From: Secundilactobacillus mixtipabuli
GTDB taxonomy: Bacteria; Bacillota; Bacilli; Lactobacillales; Lactobacillaceae
Length of the DNA: 64,000 bases
Assembly: GCF_002217925.1 (NCBI RefSeq)
Contig: NZ_BCMF01000003.1
Coordinates: 62,001-126,000, forward strand
Direction of reading: 5' to 3'
A model generated the notes under the pieces. The model saw nothing but the letters and a program-made list of their open reading frames with translations. It did not search any database and had not been told where the DNA came from. Shown here piece by piece: positions 35,763 through 44,874 of the stretch; position 1 is the first letter of the stretch; every line of letters starts with the position of its first letter. The translations under genes were made by a program, and so were the position numbers.

Positions 35763-36008
35763 CTAGTTGGCTGCTACTTCGTCTTTAACTTTGATCTTCT
35801 TAACTTCGTAACCTAACTTATCAACCACTTGGCCTAACTCTTCAGCGGAGACCTTGCTGTCGTCGAAGTCGGCTTTAGCTTTGCTGGCGTTGAACAATAC
35901 CTTAACCTTTTCAACACCTGGTTGATGTGCCAGAGCACTTTCAATCTTGGTCATGCATGATGGGCAGGTCAAACCATCTAATTGTAAAATCGCACGTTTG
36001 TTTGTCAT
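35763..36008 (-). CDS. HMA-domain metallochaperone (CopZ-like)
   Basis: 81 residues; a single heavy-metal-associated domain with the metal site GLTCPSCMTKIE (CxxC) near residue 15 and the classic beta-alpha-beta pattern to about residue 70. Such proteins carry Cu(I) or a similar soft metal to a P-type ATPase. The neighbouring ATPase lacks its own N-terminal HMA domain, so this separate domain could serve it. It shares an identical 20-bp promoter element with the ATPase gene. Precedes dps in one transcript. Confidence 0.88.
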   Translation of the reverse strand: MTNKRAILQLDGLTCPSCMTKIESALAHQPGVEKVKVLFNASKAKADFDDSKVSAEELGQVVDKLGYEVKKIKVKDEVAAN

Positions 36009-36042
36009 AATAATGATCTCCTTTTGAGTTATTCTTGTTTGC

Positions 36043-36062
36043 TTTGATTATCTATAGTTTAG
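36043..36062 (-). promoter_or_regulatory. 20-bp element upstream of the HMA-dps unit
   Basis: TTTGATTATCTATAGTTTAG is identical to 38026-38045 upstream of the P-type ATPase. On the minus strand it includes TATAGATAAT, so it covers the -10 region and is a candidate operator shared by the two metal units. Confidence 0.55.
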
Positions 36063-36088
36063 TCGCTTTATCTGGATTTGAAATTGAT

Positions 36089-38005
36089 CTAAATCAAGTG
36101 AGCGGAAGTTTTTTGAGTTGCCGCTTGTTGTGCTTGAGTGGGCATCTTGCCGTAGCTGATCAGACGCATTGCGTTGAAGATAACGACTAAGATACTTGCT
36201 TCGTGGACGAACATCCCACTGGCCATGTAAATGAAGCCGAGAATCAAACCAATCAGCAGGAAGATAACGACGCCAATAGCAATGGCGATATTTTCCTTCG
36301 TGTTAATAACGGTCTTCTTAGATAGTGAGTAAGCGTGAACTAACGCTTCAAAACTGGACTGCATGAGGACAACGTCAGAAGTTTCGATGGCAACGTCAGT
36401 CCCGCTGCCCATTGCGATACCGATTTGAGCGGTGGCAATTGCTGGGCTATCGTTGATGCCATCACCAACGAAGGCAACGGTACGGCCTTGATCTTTGAAC
36501 TTCTTAATGTATTCAACTTTTTCTTCTGGTAAGAGTTCGGCGTGAACTTCGTCGAGGCCGATTTGTTCAGCAACGTATTGAGCGGTGATCTTGTTATCAC
36601 CAGTTAACATGACTAAGTGCTTAGCACCGTGATCACGCAATGCCTGTAACTGTGCTTTGATACCTGGACGGATGGTGTCGGATACACCGAGGATTAATTT
36701 CAATGCGCCGTCCACAGCAACCATCACCACTGAACTACCAGTGTGCTGAACGTCTGTTAAATCAGCTTTTTGCGTGTCGGTCAAAGCAATGTTGTTAGCG
36801 TTCATCATCTTCAGGTTACCAACAAGTACGTGGTGATCATCGATGGTAGCGGTGAGGCCTTGACCTTTAACCGTGTCGTTGTCAGCGACGTCTAATTGCT
36901 CAAAAGAAACTTTTTCATGCGTTGCGTAATCGGTAATCGCTTTGCCCAGTGGGTGATCGGATAACCGTTCAGCCCGGGCAACCAATGCTAATGCTTCATT
37001 AGAATCATCGGCGTAGTTCTTAACAGCAGAAACGGCGGTGTTACCAAGGGTCAACGTACCGGTTTTATCGAAAACAAAGGTATCAACTTTAGCGAAATCG
37101 TCCATGACGGCACCACCTTTAAGCAGGATGCCGCGCTTGGCACCGTTACCGATACCAGCCACGTTAGAAACGGGAGCACCGATAACCAGGGCACCAGGGC
37201 AGCCAAGCACTAGAACGGTGATGGCAGTTGGAAAATCACGGGTGAAGATGTAAACCAAGGTTGCAATAATTAAAACGGCTGGCGTGTAGTACTGTGCGAA
37301 TTTATCAATGAAGGATTCAGCAGGGGATTTGGCATCCTGAGCGTCTTCAACCAATTCAATAATTTTACCGAACGTTGTGTCTTCACCAACTTTAGTGGCT
37401 TCAACGGTCAACGTCCCGTTGCCTAAGATTGAGCCAGAGAAGACTGAGTCGCCAGTGGTTTTGGCAACTGCCTTAGATTCACCGGTGATGACGGATTCGT
37501 CCAAATAACCTGAGCCGGAAACAACTTTACCATCGACTGGAACGGATGCACCGGTCTTCACCATGATGTGGTCGCCTTCGTCAACGTCATCGATATCGAC
37601 TTCTTCTTGGGTGCCATCTTCATGGAGGATAACGGCCGTTTCAGGTGCCATTTGCGTTAATGACTTGATGGATTCACGGGTCTTGGATAAGGTCCGCTGC
37701 TCGAGGTAACTCCCGAATAAGAAGAGGAAGGTCACGATAGCAGATTCGTTATATTCACCAATGATGAATGCACCGACGACCGCGATGCTGACAAGCAGTT
37801 CAATGCTGATCACCTTTACGCGAAGTGACTGGTAAGCATGAATCATAATTGGTACGGCTGCAATGATTGAGGCTAAGATAAACGCCCAGTCGTAAACCAC
37901 CGTTGAGTTTAGGAGATACTTACCTGCAAAACCAAGTGCTATCAGAATGGCACTGGCTAGTGTGATTTGATTTTGGTGTTTTTGAATATACCGTTGAAAC
38001 TTCAT
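36089..38005 (-). CDS. P1B-type heavy-metal ATPase with a CPG motif
   Basis: 638 residues from ATG 38005 (AAAGGAG site). All P-type marks are present: TGES (VITGESKAV), the phosphorylated Asp in DKTGTLT, HP in SDHPLGK, and GDGINDSPA. The membrane metal site is CPGALVIG rather than the usual CPC, which drops one cysteine ligand and changes the expected metal preference. There is no N-terminal HMA domain; the protein opens directly with membrane helices. Metal is unknown: Cu, Zn/Cd or Fe are possible. The neighbourhood (HMA chaperone, Dps) suggests copper or iron handling. Confidence 0.9.
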   Translation of the reverse strand: MKFQRYIQKHQNQITLASAILIALGFAGKYLLNSTVVYDWAFILASIIAAVPIMIHAYQSLRVKVISIELLVSIAVVGAFIIGEYNESAIVTFLFLFGSYLEQRTLSKTRESIKSLTQMAPETAVILHEDGTQEEVDIDDVDEGDHIMVKTGASVPVDGKVVSGSGYLDESVITGESKAVAKTTGDSVFSGSILGNGTLTVEATKVGEDTTFGKIIELVEDAQDAKSPAESFIDKFAQYYTPAVLIIATLVYIFTRDFPTAITVLVLGCPGALVIGAPVSNVAGIGNGAKRGILLKGGAVMDDFAKVDTFVFDKTGTLTLGNTAVSAVKNYADDSNEALALVARAERLSDHPLGKAITDYATHEKVSFEQLDVADNDTVKGQGLTATIDDHHVLVGNLKMMNANNIALTDTQKADLTDVQHTGSSVVMVAVDGALKLILGVSDTIRPGIKAQLQALRDHGAKHLVMLTGDNKITAQYVAEQIGLDEVHAELLPEEKVEYIKKFKDQGRTVAFVGDGINDSPAIATAQIGIAMGSGTDVAIETSDVVLMQSSFEALVHAYSLSKKTVINTKENIAIAIGVVIFLLIGLILGFIYMASGMFVHEASILVVIFNAMRLISYGKMPTQAQQAATQKTSAHLI

Positions 38006-38025
38006 ATCGATCGCTCCTTTAATCA

Positions 38026-38045
38026 TTTGATTATCTATAGTTTAG
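38026..38045 (-). promoter_or_regulatory. 20-bp element upstream of the ATPase gene
   Basis: Identical copy of 36043-36062, placed 21 bp before the start codon region of the ATPase gene. It is a probable promoter/operator shared with the HMA-dps unit. Confidence 0.55.
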
Positions 38046-38165
38046 AGCGAATTGGCCTAGCGTTAATTGACAGAGGTCAAGTTCGGTAAAAAAATTAAAA
38101 GAACTTGCCAATTATTCCGAATTATCCCAAAATGAATGAAGATAATAAACTTTGGGAGAATGAAT

Positions 38166-39332
38166 ATGAAAATTGAGTTACCAGATAAGGTAGTGGAACA
38201 GCTTCAAGTCAAAGGTGCTGATAGCGTCAAAATAGAGCTGCGCAATAATGATGCATTATTGACCACTAAGGCCAGTGAGATGTCGTTGTTTCAGCAAATA
38301 TCGCTGTGGTGGTATCTAGCACCCGCAGTCATCAGTGCGCTTGCCTTTAACCTCTTTTTTGCGATGAAAAATAAGAATCAAATCCCATTGAGTGGGAATA
38401 CCTCGTTGGGGACCACTGTGATCTTGGGTGGGGTTGTGATTGGGACGCTGCTGTTCGCCGTTTTCTTCATTCGCGAACGGCGCAATCAAACCAATACCTT
38501 TTCGGCCAATATTTACTGGCGGAATTTCCCAGTAGTGATCCTTTCCTTCGCGGTTATTCTAGGCTTAGCACTGCTAGGTGTTTTTTGGCTTTTAGGAACG
38601 ATCTTTACCGGCGCAACGTTTGATCGCCTAACGTCCACCATTATTTTCTTTATTTTTGAGAGTATGATCAATTATCTGATGATTTACGCCGCTTTCTCGA
38701 TTTCCTCGCGGACACTGGTCCAACTCTTCACGCTGGTGATCATTAGCGGCGCGGTGATTGCAATGGCAACGAACAGTACTCATAGATGGTGGCAGTATAA
38801 TCTCAGCTTTTTGGGAACTGATTTAGCTAGCAATAGCTGGCAGTTTAATATTACGTTGATGTTTTCAGCTTTGATCTTGATAGCGTTGGTCGACTATATC
38901 TTCGTTTCATTAAATGCCATTTACCCGCGTTCGCCACGCTTACTGATTTTGCGGGTATTGCTAACGGCGATGGCTGTTGACCTGGGTGCGGTAGGCTTCT
39001 TCCCGAATAACGCGGCATCACACGTAATCCATGATCGGCTGGCTTCGTTTTTGGTGTACTTCATCATTGCTTTAATAGTAGGCATTCGCTGGCTGCTGCC
39101 AAAGATTCCAAGCGCGTTTTTACAGATGTCGTATGCAGTGGGCCTGATTTTAGTGGTTGCTGAAGTCCTGTTTAAAGTAGTAGGTTATTTGTCGTTGACT
39201 GCCTACGAAATTATTGGTTTCACCTTAGCCTTTGGCTGGGTCATTTTGCTGCTGCAATTCTTGCAGGAACTGATTGATCGGGGGACGAGGGTGTTTTATG
39301 TGAAGGTAAAGAGTGCGGATCAAGGCGATTAG
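38166..39332 (+). CDS. DUF998-like membrane protein with a short N-terminal beta domain
   Basis: 388 residues from ATG 38166 (TTGGGAGAATG site). Residues 1-35 (MKIELPDKVVEQLQVKG..) form a cytosolic beta-hairpin-like piece. Then come about ten helices in two groups; the second half (SFLGTDLASNSWQFN, IHDRLASFLVYF) has the look of the DUF998 family. Function unknown. The last codons (..KSADQGD) lie within a copy of the family B repeat's left end, so the repeat has supplied the gene's stop. Confidence 0.7.
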   Translation: MKIELPDKVVEQLQVKGADSVKIELRNNDALLTTKASEMSLFQQISLWWYLAPAVISALAFNLFFAMKNKNQIPLSGNTSLGTTVILGGVVIGTLLFAVFFIRERRNQTNTFSANIYWRNFPVVILSFAVILGLALLGVFWLLGTIFTGATFDRLTSTIIFFIFESMINYLMIYAAFSISSRTLVQLFTLVIISGAVIAMATNSTHRWWQYNLSFLGTDLASNSWQFNITLMFSALILIALVDYIFVSLNAIYPRSPRLLILRVLLTAMAVDLGAVGFFPNNAASHVIHDRLASFLVYFIIALIVGIRWLLPKIPSAFLQMSYAVGLILVVAEVLFKVVGYLSLTAYEIIGFTLAFGWVILLLQFLQELIDRGTRVFYVKVKSADQGD

Positions 39333-39560
39333 AGAGAGTGTGAACCAAGGCGTTTAGAGACCGGAGTATAACAGCGCCCCACCATAAATCCCGAACCTGG
39401 ATTTGTGGTGGGGCGCTGTTATATGCAGGTCTCTGCCTTGGTGAGCACGTTTAGGCTAGGTAACAGCAAGGCGCAAAATCCTGAACTTGGATTTATGGCG
39501 GGGGCTTGTTCTGTGCAGGTCTCTGCCTTGGTGAGCACGTTTAGGCTAGGTAACAGCAAG
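39309..39560 (+). repeat. Long hairpin repeat, family B (tandem)
   Basis: The left-end sequence AGAGTGYGNANCAAGGCG occurs twice in a row (39309-39326, inside the gene end, and 39336-39353). A full unit follows with AACAGCGCCCCACCA / TGGTGGGGCGCTGTT around AAATCCCGAACCTGGATTT and closes GAGCACGTTTAGGCTAGG. A second right arm (39467-39560) repeats the centre and the same closing block. Confidence 0.85.
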
Positions 39561-39670
39561 GCACACACTAAAAAGTGATGATTTAATAAACGTTCTTCTA
39601 GCAATTTACCCCCAAATTACGTACTATAAGAGCAGTCGAACCGAATGCCTTAAGAAATGAGGGGATTCAA

Positions 39671-41290
39671 TTGAAGAATAGATCTAGGTGGTTGCTGGGC
39701 ACCTTTGCTTTGGTGACCGCAATTGTGTTAGCTGGCTGCGGCAACAGCAGTAGTCAGGGGAGTCAAAAGAGTATTTCGCTGATGCAGACTTCAGATTTAA
39801 CGAGTCTGGATAATACGAATCAGGCCACGATGCCTGAATTCAATACCCTAACGAATATTTCCGAAGGCTTGTACCGGTTGAATGCCAAGGATCAGCCGGT
39901 GCCTGCGATGGCGACTAAGCTTGAGAAGCCAACGGATAATGGCACTAAGTACACGTTCCAAATTCGTAAAAATGCCAAATGGAGTAACGGTGATCCCGTT
40001 ACTGCTGCGGATTTCGAGTATTCATGGAAGCGGTCATTAAACCCGAAAAATAATCCGGTTTATACCTATGTCTTTAGTGGTATTAAGAACGCGGATGCGA
40101 TAATTGCGGGTAAGAAGTCTTATCAAACATTGGGGATCAAAGCGACTGGTGACAAAACGTTGACCATTACGCTGGATCATCCAATGGCTTATTTCAATAA
40201 GTTAGTTGCCATGCCAGTTTTCATGCCGCAAGATAAGAAGTTTGTGGAGAAAGTCGGTACCAAGGCATACGGCACCTCTGCTAAGAATACGGTGTCTAAC
40301 GGGGCCTTTAAGATTACTGGCTGGACTGGGACTAATTCTCAATATACGCTGAAGAGGAATTCTCATTACTGGGATCAAAAGGCCATCAAGTTGGATGAGA
40401 TTAAGTATCAAACGGTAAAAGATGCCAATACGGCGCACAATCTGTTTACCAGTGGTAAGCTGGATGATGCCACGATTTCAGGTGTTACGGCTAAGAGTTT
40501 GCAGAAGAATAAGAATCTCAAACGTGTACCGAAGGCCTGGACGTACTATTTACAGCTTAACCAGCGTAACGGACAGCCAATGGCCAACCAGAAACTGCGT
40601 GAGGCTATTTCATTAGTGATCGATAAGCAGCAACTGGCTACTAAGGTATTAGCCGATGGCTCAACACCAGCCAGCAGTTTCGTGAGTCCGGGAACGGCAA
40701 CTGACCCGACGACTGGTCGTGATTTCAGCAAGGAGACCAGCACAACTTATAAGCCAAACGTGAAAAAATCCCAGCAGTTATGGACTGAAGGCTTGAGAGA
40801 AACGGGTGCTAACGGCACTGTCAAAATGTCGATTATTGGCGATGATCAGGATGTGACCAAGAACGTGGCGCAATTTGTTCAAAGCCAGATTGAGGAGAAT
40901 CTCAAAGGTGCCAAGGTCGATATTAATAATTTGCCAGATAAGGGCTTTGCAGATCGCAAAACCAATGGAAAGTTCACGATGAGTCAGTGGTACTGGCTGG
41001 CGGACTTCGCGGATCCAATCAACTATCTGGGAATTTTGACTTCCGGAAATGCAATGAATCCGGGGCACTATAACGACAAAACTTACGATAATTTAGTCAA
41101 TAAAGCAAAAACTGCCTCCACTCAAGCAAGTTACTGGAAGTATCTCCGTCAGGCGGAGGAGCGGGTGCAGAGTCAAACGGGCATCATCCCACTGTATTAC
41201 GTTAAAGAATCCCACTTAGTGAATCCCAAACTGAGCGGCGTGGAATATCATGTTGCGGGGTTTGCGGATTATACGAGAAGTGCGAAGTAG
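39671..41290 (+). CDS. Peptide ABC transporter substrate-binding lipoprotein (OppA-like)
   Basis: 539 residues from TTG 39671 (GAGGGGATT site). Signal with lipobox VLAGC at about residues 17-22, then the SBP_bac_5 fold (FQIRKNAKWSNGDPVTAADFEYSWKRSLNPK is the family signature). Binds oligopeptides outside the membrane and hands them to an Opp permease. No permease or ATPase genes are adjacent, so it is an orphan binding protein that must share a transporter elsewhere or act as a sensor. Confidence 0.92.
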   Translation: MKNRSRWLLGTFALVTAIVLAGCGNSSSQGSQKSISLMQTSDLTSLDNTNQATMPEFNTLTNISEGLYRLNAKDQPVPAMATKLEKPTDNGTKYTFQIRKNAKWSNGDPVTAADFEYSWKRSLNPKNNPVYTYVFSGIKNADAIIAGKKSYQTLGIKATGDKTLTITLDHPMAYFNKLVAMPVFMPQDKKFVEKVGTKAYGTSAKNTVSNGAFKITGWTGTNSQYTLKRNSHYWDQKAIKLDEIKYQTVKDANTAHNLFTSGKLDDATISGVTAKSLQKNKNLKRVPKAWTYYLQLNQRNGQPMANQKLREAISLVIDKQQLATKVLADGSTPASSFVSPGTATDPTTGRDFSKETSTTYKPNVKKSQQLWTEGLRETGANGTVKMSIIGDDQDVTKNVAQFVQSQIEENLKGAKVDINNLPDKGFADRKTNGKFTMSQWYWLADFADPINYLGILTSGNAMNPGHYNDKTYDNLVNKAKTASTQASYWKYLRQAEERVQSQTGIIPLYYVKESHLVNPKLSGVEYHVAGFADYTRSAK

Positions 41291-41521
41291 AGAGTGCGGA
41301 TCAAGGCGTCTAGAGACCGGCGCGTAAGGGGACCCCACCATAAATCCCGAACTTGGATTTGTGGTGGGGTCCCCTTACGCATAGGTCTCTGCCTTGAGGA
41401 GCACGTTTAGTCTAGATAACAGCAAAGCGCAAAGCCCCCGAACTTGGATTTGTGGTGGGAGCTTCTTCTATGCAGGTCTCTGCCTTAGTGAGCACGTTAA
41501 GGCTAGATAACAGCAAAGCAC
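41288..41521 (+). repeat. Long hairpin repeat, family B (tandem)
   Basis: Begins with the stop codon of the oppA-like gene (TAGAGAGTGCGGATCAAGG). Unit 1 has GTAAGGGGACCCCACCA / TGGTGGGGTCCCCTTAC around AAATCCCGAACTTGGATTT and closes GAGCACGTTTAG. A second right arm ends GAGCACGTTAAGGCTAG. Confidence 0.85.
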
Positions 41522-41636
41522 GGACCCCCCAATCTACCAAACACTTCTCCGCAGATTAAATGCCCCACCTATTTACATTAGCCCCCAACTTCTCTAAGAT
41601 AATATTCAGTAACTTTTAATCTGAGGAAGAGGGTCA

Positions 41637-42563
41637 ATGAATGTGACCGATAAGCATAAGGGGTTAACTTTTGTCATTGCCGGCACTACGTTGTGGGGGA
41701 TGTCCGGTGTTGGTGCACAATACTTATTTTCTCATCAAGCAGTTGAACCAGGCTGGCTAGTCGGTGTCAGGTTAGCGATTGCTGGCGTTTTACTCGTCAT
41801 CTGGGGAGCTTTCAGTAATTTTCGCGCACTGATTTCAATTTGGCGGGACCGTTCGGATTGGCTGTTACTGATTGTGTTCGCGTTATTCGGGATGATTCCG
41901 TCGCAGTTCTCCTATTTTATGGCGGTCAAATATGGCAATGCACCAACGGCAACGATTTTGCAATTCCTTGGCCCAGTTTTCATTATCATCTACCTTGCGT
42001 TGCGACATTGGCGACTGCCACGGCGAATTGATGTTATCTCCATGTTGATCGCACTGCTGGGCACCTATTTGCTGGTGACTAAAGGCCGGTTTGACAGTTT
42101 GCAACTCGCACCAGCTGCAGTGTTCTGGGGAGTCATGGCTGGGGTGGGTCAAGCGCTATACACGCTGATTCCCATTCGATTGCTCAAAAAGTATGATCCT
42201 AAGATCATCACCGGTTGGGCGATGCTGATCGGCAGTTTAGTTTTCATGCCGCACATTGTCACCACGCCGATACCAAGGCTAGATGTTCTGGAATGGTCCG
42301 CGGTGTTATTCGTGGCAACTTTCGGGACCATGTTTGCTTATTTGCTGTATCTGACGAGTTTAAATTACATTCGGCCAACCACTACGGGGATGTTAAGTTC
42401 TTTTGAACCCCTAACGGCAACCTTCCTATCCATTATCATTTTACATACTGCGTTTGGTTTGCCCGAAATGTTAGGCGGTGCCATGATTTTAGCCACTGCC
42501 TTCTTGCAGGCGTTCGCCGTTCGACGACCCCGGCAAGCAATCAAAAAAGCGTCCCACCAATAA
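41637..42563 (+). CDS. EamA/DMT-family transporter
   Basis: 308 residues, ten helices in two EamA halves (first half GTTLWGMSGVGAQYLF, second half from AAVFWGVMAGVGQALYT). The SSFEPLTATFLSIIILH segment is typical of the last helices. Probable metabolite exporter. GAGGAAGAGGG site before ATG 41637. Confidence 0.88.
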   Translation: MNVTDKHKGLTFVIAGTTLWGMSGVGAQYLFSHQAVEPGWLVGVRLAIAGVLLVIWGAFSNFRALISIWRDRSDWLLLIVFALFGMIPSQFSYFMAVKYGNAPTATILQFLGPVFIIIYLALRHWRLPRRIDVISMLIALLGTYLLVTKGRFDSLQLAPAAVFWGVMAGVGQALYTLIPIRLLKKYDPKIITGWAMLIGSLVFMPHIVTTPIPRLDVLEWSAVLFVATFGTMFAYLLYLTSLNYIRPTTTGMLSSFEPLTATFLSIIILHTAFGLPEMLGGAMILATAFLQAFAVRRPRQAIKKASHQ

Positions 42564-42579
42564 AGGTGAGGCGCTTTTG
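42543..42579. terminator. Terminator between convergent genes
   Basis: AAAAAAGCGTCCCACC and GGTGAGGCGCTTTT pair; located between the EamA gene and the NCS2 permease gene, overlapping the end of the first. Confidence 0.75.
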
Positions 42580-42596
42580 ACGTTTTTAGTCCACGG

Positions 42597-43964
42597 TTAC
42601 CGGCCAGTTGGAGCTTGTGCAGCTTCAGAATGCTTGGCTGGCACCGTTTGTCTTTTTGACATTAATAGATTTAAAATGATCGCGCTAATGGCAGCAATCG
42701 TAATCGGTGACCCGAGCAGATATTGCAGCATTTGCGGTGCTTCACTGGTGACCTTGGATGGTAATAAGACCATCGCCATGGTTAAGACGATTGGCACGCC
42801 AATGATATAAATGGCACTTTCGCCAGTCTTTAAGTAACGAACCACGTTAAGGCCATTCAGCATAATAATGACACAGATAATGGAATAAACACCGCCGATG
42901 ACTGGAGCAGGGACCGCCGCGAAGAACGCTGACAGCTTGCCGCAGAAACCGAGGATGATGAACCAGAAGCCAGCTGAGATGAAGACCCGTTTGCTGGCAA
43001 CACCAGTAACGGAAACCACACCAGCGTTGGTTGAATAGCCGGTCATCGGGGTGGCACCCAGTAGCGCTGCGAGCAGGCAGCTGAGTCCTTCACCAATGAT
43101 CCCCATGTTCCATTGTTTCTTAGTGATCTTTTCACCCGTAACGGCACTCATAGCAAACCAAGTACCAGTCGTTTCAGTTGTTAGCACTAAGTAAATGACA
43201 ACAAACGTTAAAATAGCGGGAAGTGAAAAATGCATACCATAGTGGACCGACGTAAATTGAGGCAAGCTAAACCATGGTGCGGCTTTAACAGTTGACCAAT
43301 CGAAGCGGCCCATTAAGGTGGCCACTGTAGAACCGATGATCAGTGCAATGATGATTGAACTGACCTTCAAAGCCTTCCTTAACTGCGGTACCTTGGTACT
43401 TAAAATAATTGCGATCAGCATGGTAATCCCCGTTGCTGCGGCAATGGTCATGTTGGCATTAATATTGCCTGGGGCATCAAAGATATTGTCGTTTAAAGCG
43501 CCTGGTAACAGCGATAAGCCCACACAAGTGATAATCGTACCGCCAACGATGGCGGGGACTAACTTAGAGATGACTTTCTGAAAGACACCAGTTACGCCTA
43601 ATGCAATCAGTAAAAATGATCCCACAACTAACGACCCTAAAACGGTCGCCATCCCACCGTGCGCACCGCCATTTGCCAGATAAATCCCAGCAACGGCGCC
43701 GACAGGAACGAAGGATGGCCCCTGTGAAACGGGCAATTTTAGAAAGAACCGAGTTTGTAGAATAGTTCCCAGCCCACAGGCGATGAAGGCTGCCTGTAAA
43801 AAGCCGCTCTTTTGAGCCACGGACATCGATAATAAACCGGCCATGATAATGGGTGCCACGTACACGTCCATTGCAAGCACGTGCTGCAAACCTAAGAAGC
43901 CAGCCTGCGTGTAGGGTACTTTATCTTCTGGGCCGTACAATAAGCCATTTTGTTTGCGATCCAT
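42597..43964 (-). CDS. NCS2 xanthine/uracil-type permease
   Basis: 455 residues, about fourteen helices. Family marks: QHVLAMDVYVAPIIMAG in helix 1, SQGPSFVPVGAVAG, the signature TTETTGTWFAMSAVTGE, and GATPMTGYSTNAGVVSVTGVASK. It imports a purine or pyrimidine base with H+. No purine riboswitch was seen upstream. Start at ATG 43964, with GGGAG upstream. Confidence 0.88.
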   Translation of the reverse strand: MDRKQNGLLYGPEDKVPYTQAGFLGLQHVLAMDVYVAPIIMAGLLSMSVAQKSGFLQAAFIACGLGTILQTRFFLKLPVSQGPSFVPVGAVAGIYLANGGAHGGMATVLGSLVVGSFLLIALGVTGVFQKVISKLVPAIVGGTIITCVGLSLLPGALNDNIFDAPGNINANMTIAAATGITMLIAIILSTKVPQLRKALKVSSIIIALIIGSTVATLMGRFDWSTVKAAPWFSLPQFTSVHYGMHFSLPAILTFVVIYLVLTTETTGTWFAMSAVTGEKITKKQWNMGIIGEGLSCLLAALLGATPMTGYSTNAGVVSVTGVASKRVFISAGFWFIILGFCGKLSAFFAAVPAPVIGGVYSIICVIIMLNGLNVVRYLKTGESAIYIIGVPIVLTMAMVLLPSKVTSEAPQMLQYLLGSPITIAAISAIILNLLMSKRQTVPAKHSEAAQAPTGR

Positions 43965-44526
43965 AATATTGGTTATTCTCCCTTTGAATTGACTTGAGTT
44001 CCTTGAACATCATCAACCGTCTGCTTAGTCGTTTGATATATCGGTTATGTCAAAGATTGGCAACACTGTCAGGTGGAATAGAGGGTGGGCAGTGAAACCA
44101 GTTTTAAGGCGGCTAAGTAGCCAAGTATGATTTTCCTCCTTGGCATTTAGGTAGTGGCTGTTACACCATACCTAGTCAATACTTCGCTAAGTTTGCGACA
44201 AATGTAACCACCTCACTTTACGATTTAGTTTTCAAAAAACGTTGAAAAAGAACGAATGTTGTATATTAAACGGTTCGCATTATTCGTCTCAATGTCTTGT
44301 CAGTTATTATAGGCACTTCAGACCGGCGTTTCAATGGAATTTTACGAACTATTTAAACTTTAATGTGGGGCATGACAATATGCAGGTTGGCAAAAAGATT
44401 GTTACCGGTTTCGTTACTGCTAGTAAGGATTTGGCCAGTATGCAGTTGGATGATAAATAATCGCTGGATGAATGATTATTCAAATTAGATTATAGAAAAT
44501 CCTCATTGAAATCTAATTATTGGTCT
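43965..44526. other. Intergenic region without a supported gene
   Basis: A strong AAGGAGG site on the minus strand (about 44130-44136) is followed by no convincing start, which looks like the remains of a small gene. A TTG-started frame at 44242-44460 on the plus strand has no site and no recognisable content. Confidence 0.3.
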
Positions 44527-44660
44527 ACATAGCCGAATCGTGCTCAGCAACTCAGGCTCCGGCCATATAAGCAACAAAAAAACAGGTATTCCAAGTGCAG
44601 GAATACCCATTTTTTTGTTGCTTATATTCTGGAGCCTACCGAGTTGCTTCGCACACTACA
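44527..44660 (-). repeat. Long hairpin repeat, family A
   Basis: On the minus strand it opens AGTGTGCGAAGCAACTCGG and closes CTGAGTTGCTGAGCACGATT then CGGCTATG. The inner stem is GTATTCC..GGAATAC with long A and T runs. The outer helix CAACTC/GAGTTG replaces the CAAAGCTC/GAGCTTTG of the copy at 13930, so pairing is kept while the sequence changed. Confidence 0.82.
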
Positions 44661-44810
44661 CAAAAAAGCCCCACGAATAGATTTCGTGGGACCCTCTCTT
44701 AAGTATCAGCTAGTTAACTGAAGTCTCCGTAGCTGATGCTTTAAGACTTATTCCGTAACTCAAAGCATCACCCCCTTTTTTGATTGTGGCTATAATACAA
44801 TGATATTTGC
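44661..44810 (-). ncRNA. Compact transcript with a 17-codon ORF and terminator
   Basis: On the minus strand: TATTATAG at about 44793-44800, GGGGGTGAT site, a TTG-started ORF of 17 codons (MSYGISLKASATETSVN, 44763-44710), a stem CTTAAAGCATCAGCTA/TAGCTGATACTTAAG that includes the stop codon, then a strong terminator (CCCACGAAA.. / ..TTCGTGGGG, T6). The layout is like short regulatory or type I toxin-type transcripts, but the peptide is not hydrophobic as such toxins are. Identity unknown. Confidence 0.4.
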
Positions 44811-44874
44811 GAAATGTCAACACCTTGCGTAAATCGCTTAACAGCGGTGTTTGTAGCCAATCTTAAAATTGAAA

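Noticed and set aside
44242-44460. 72-residue open frame starting with TTG
   Set aside because: No ribosome site, no recognisable domain and odd composition; likely a chance frame between a permease gene and a repeat.
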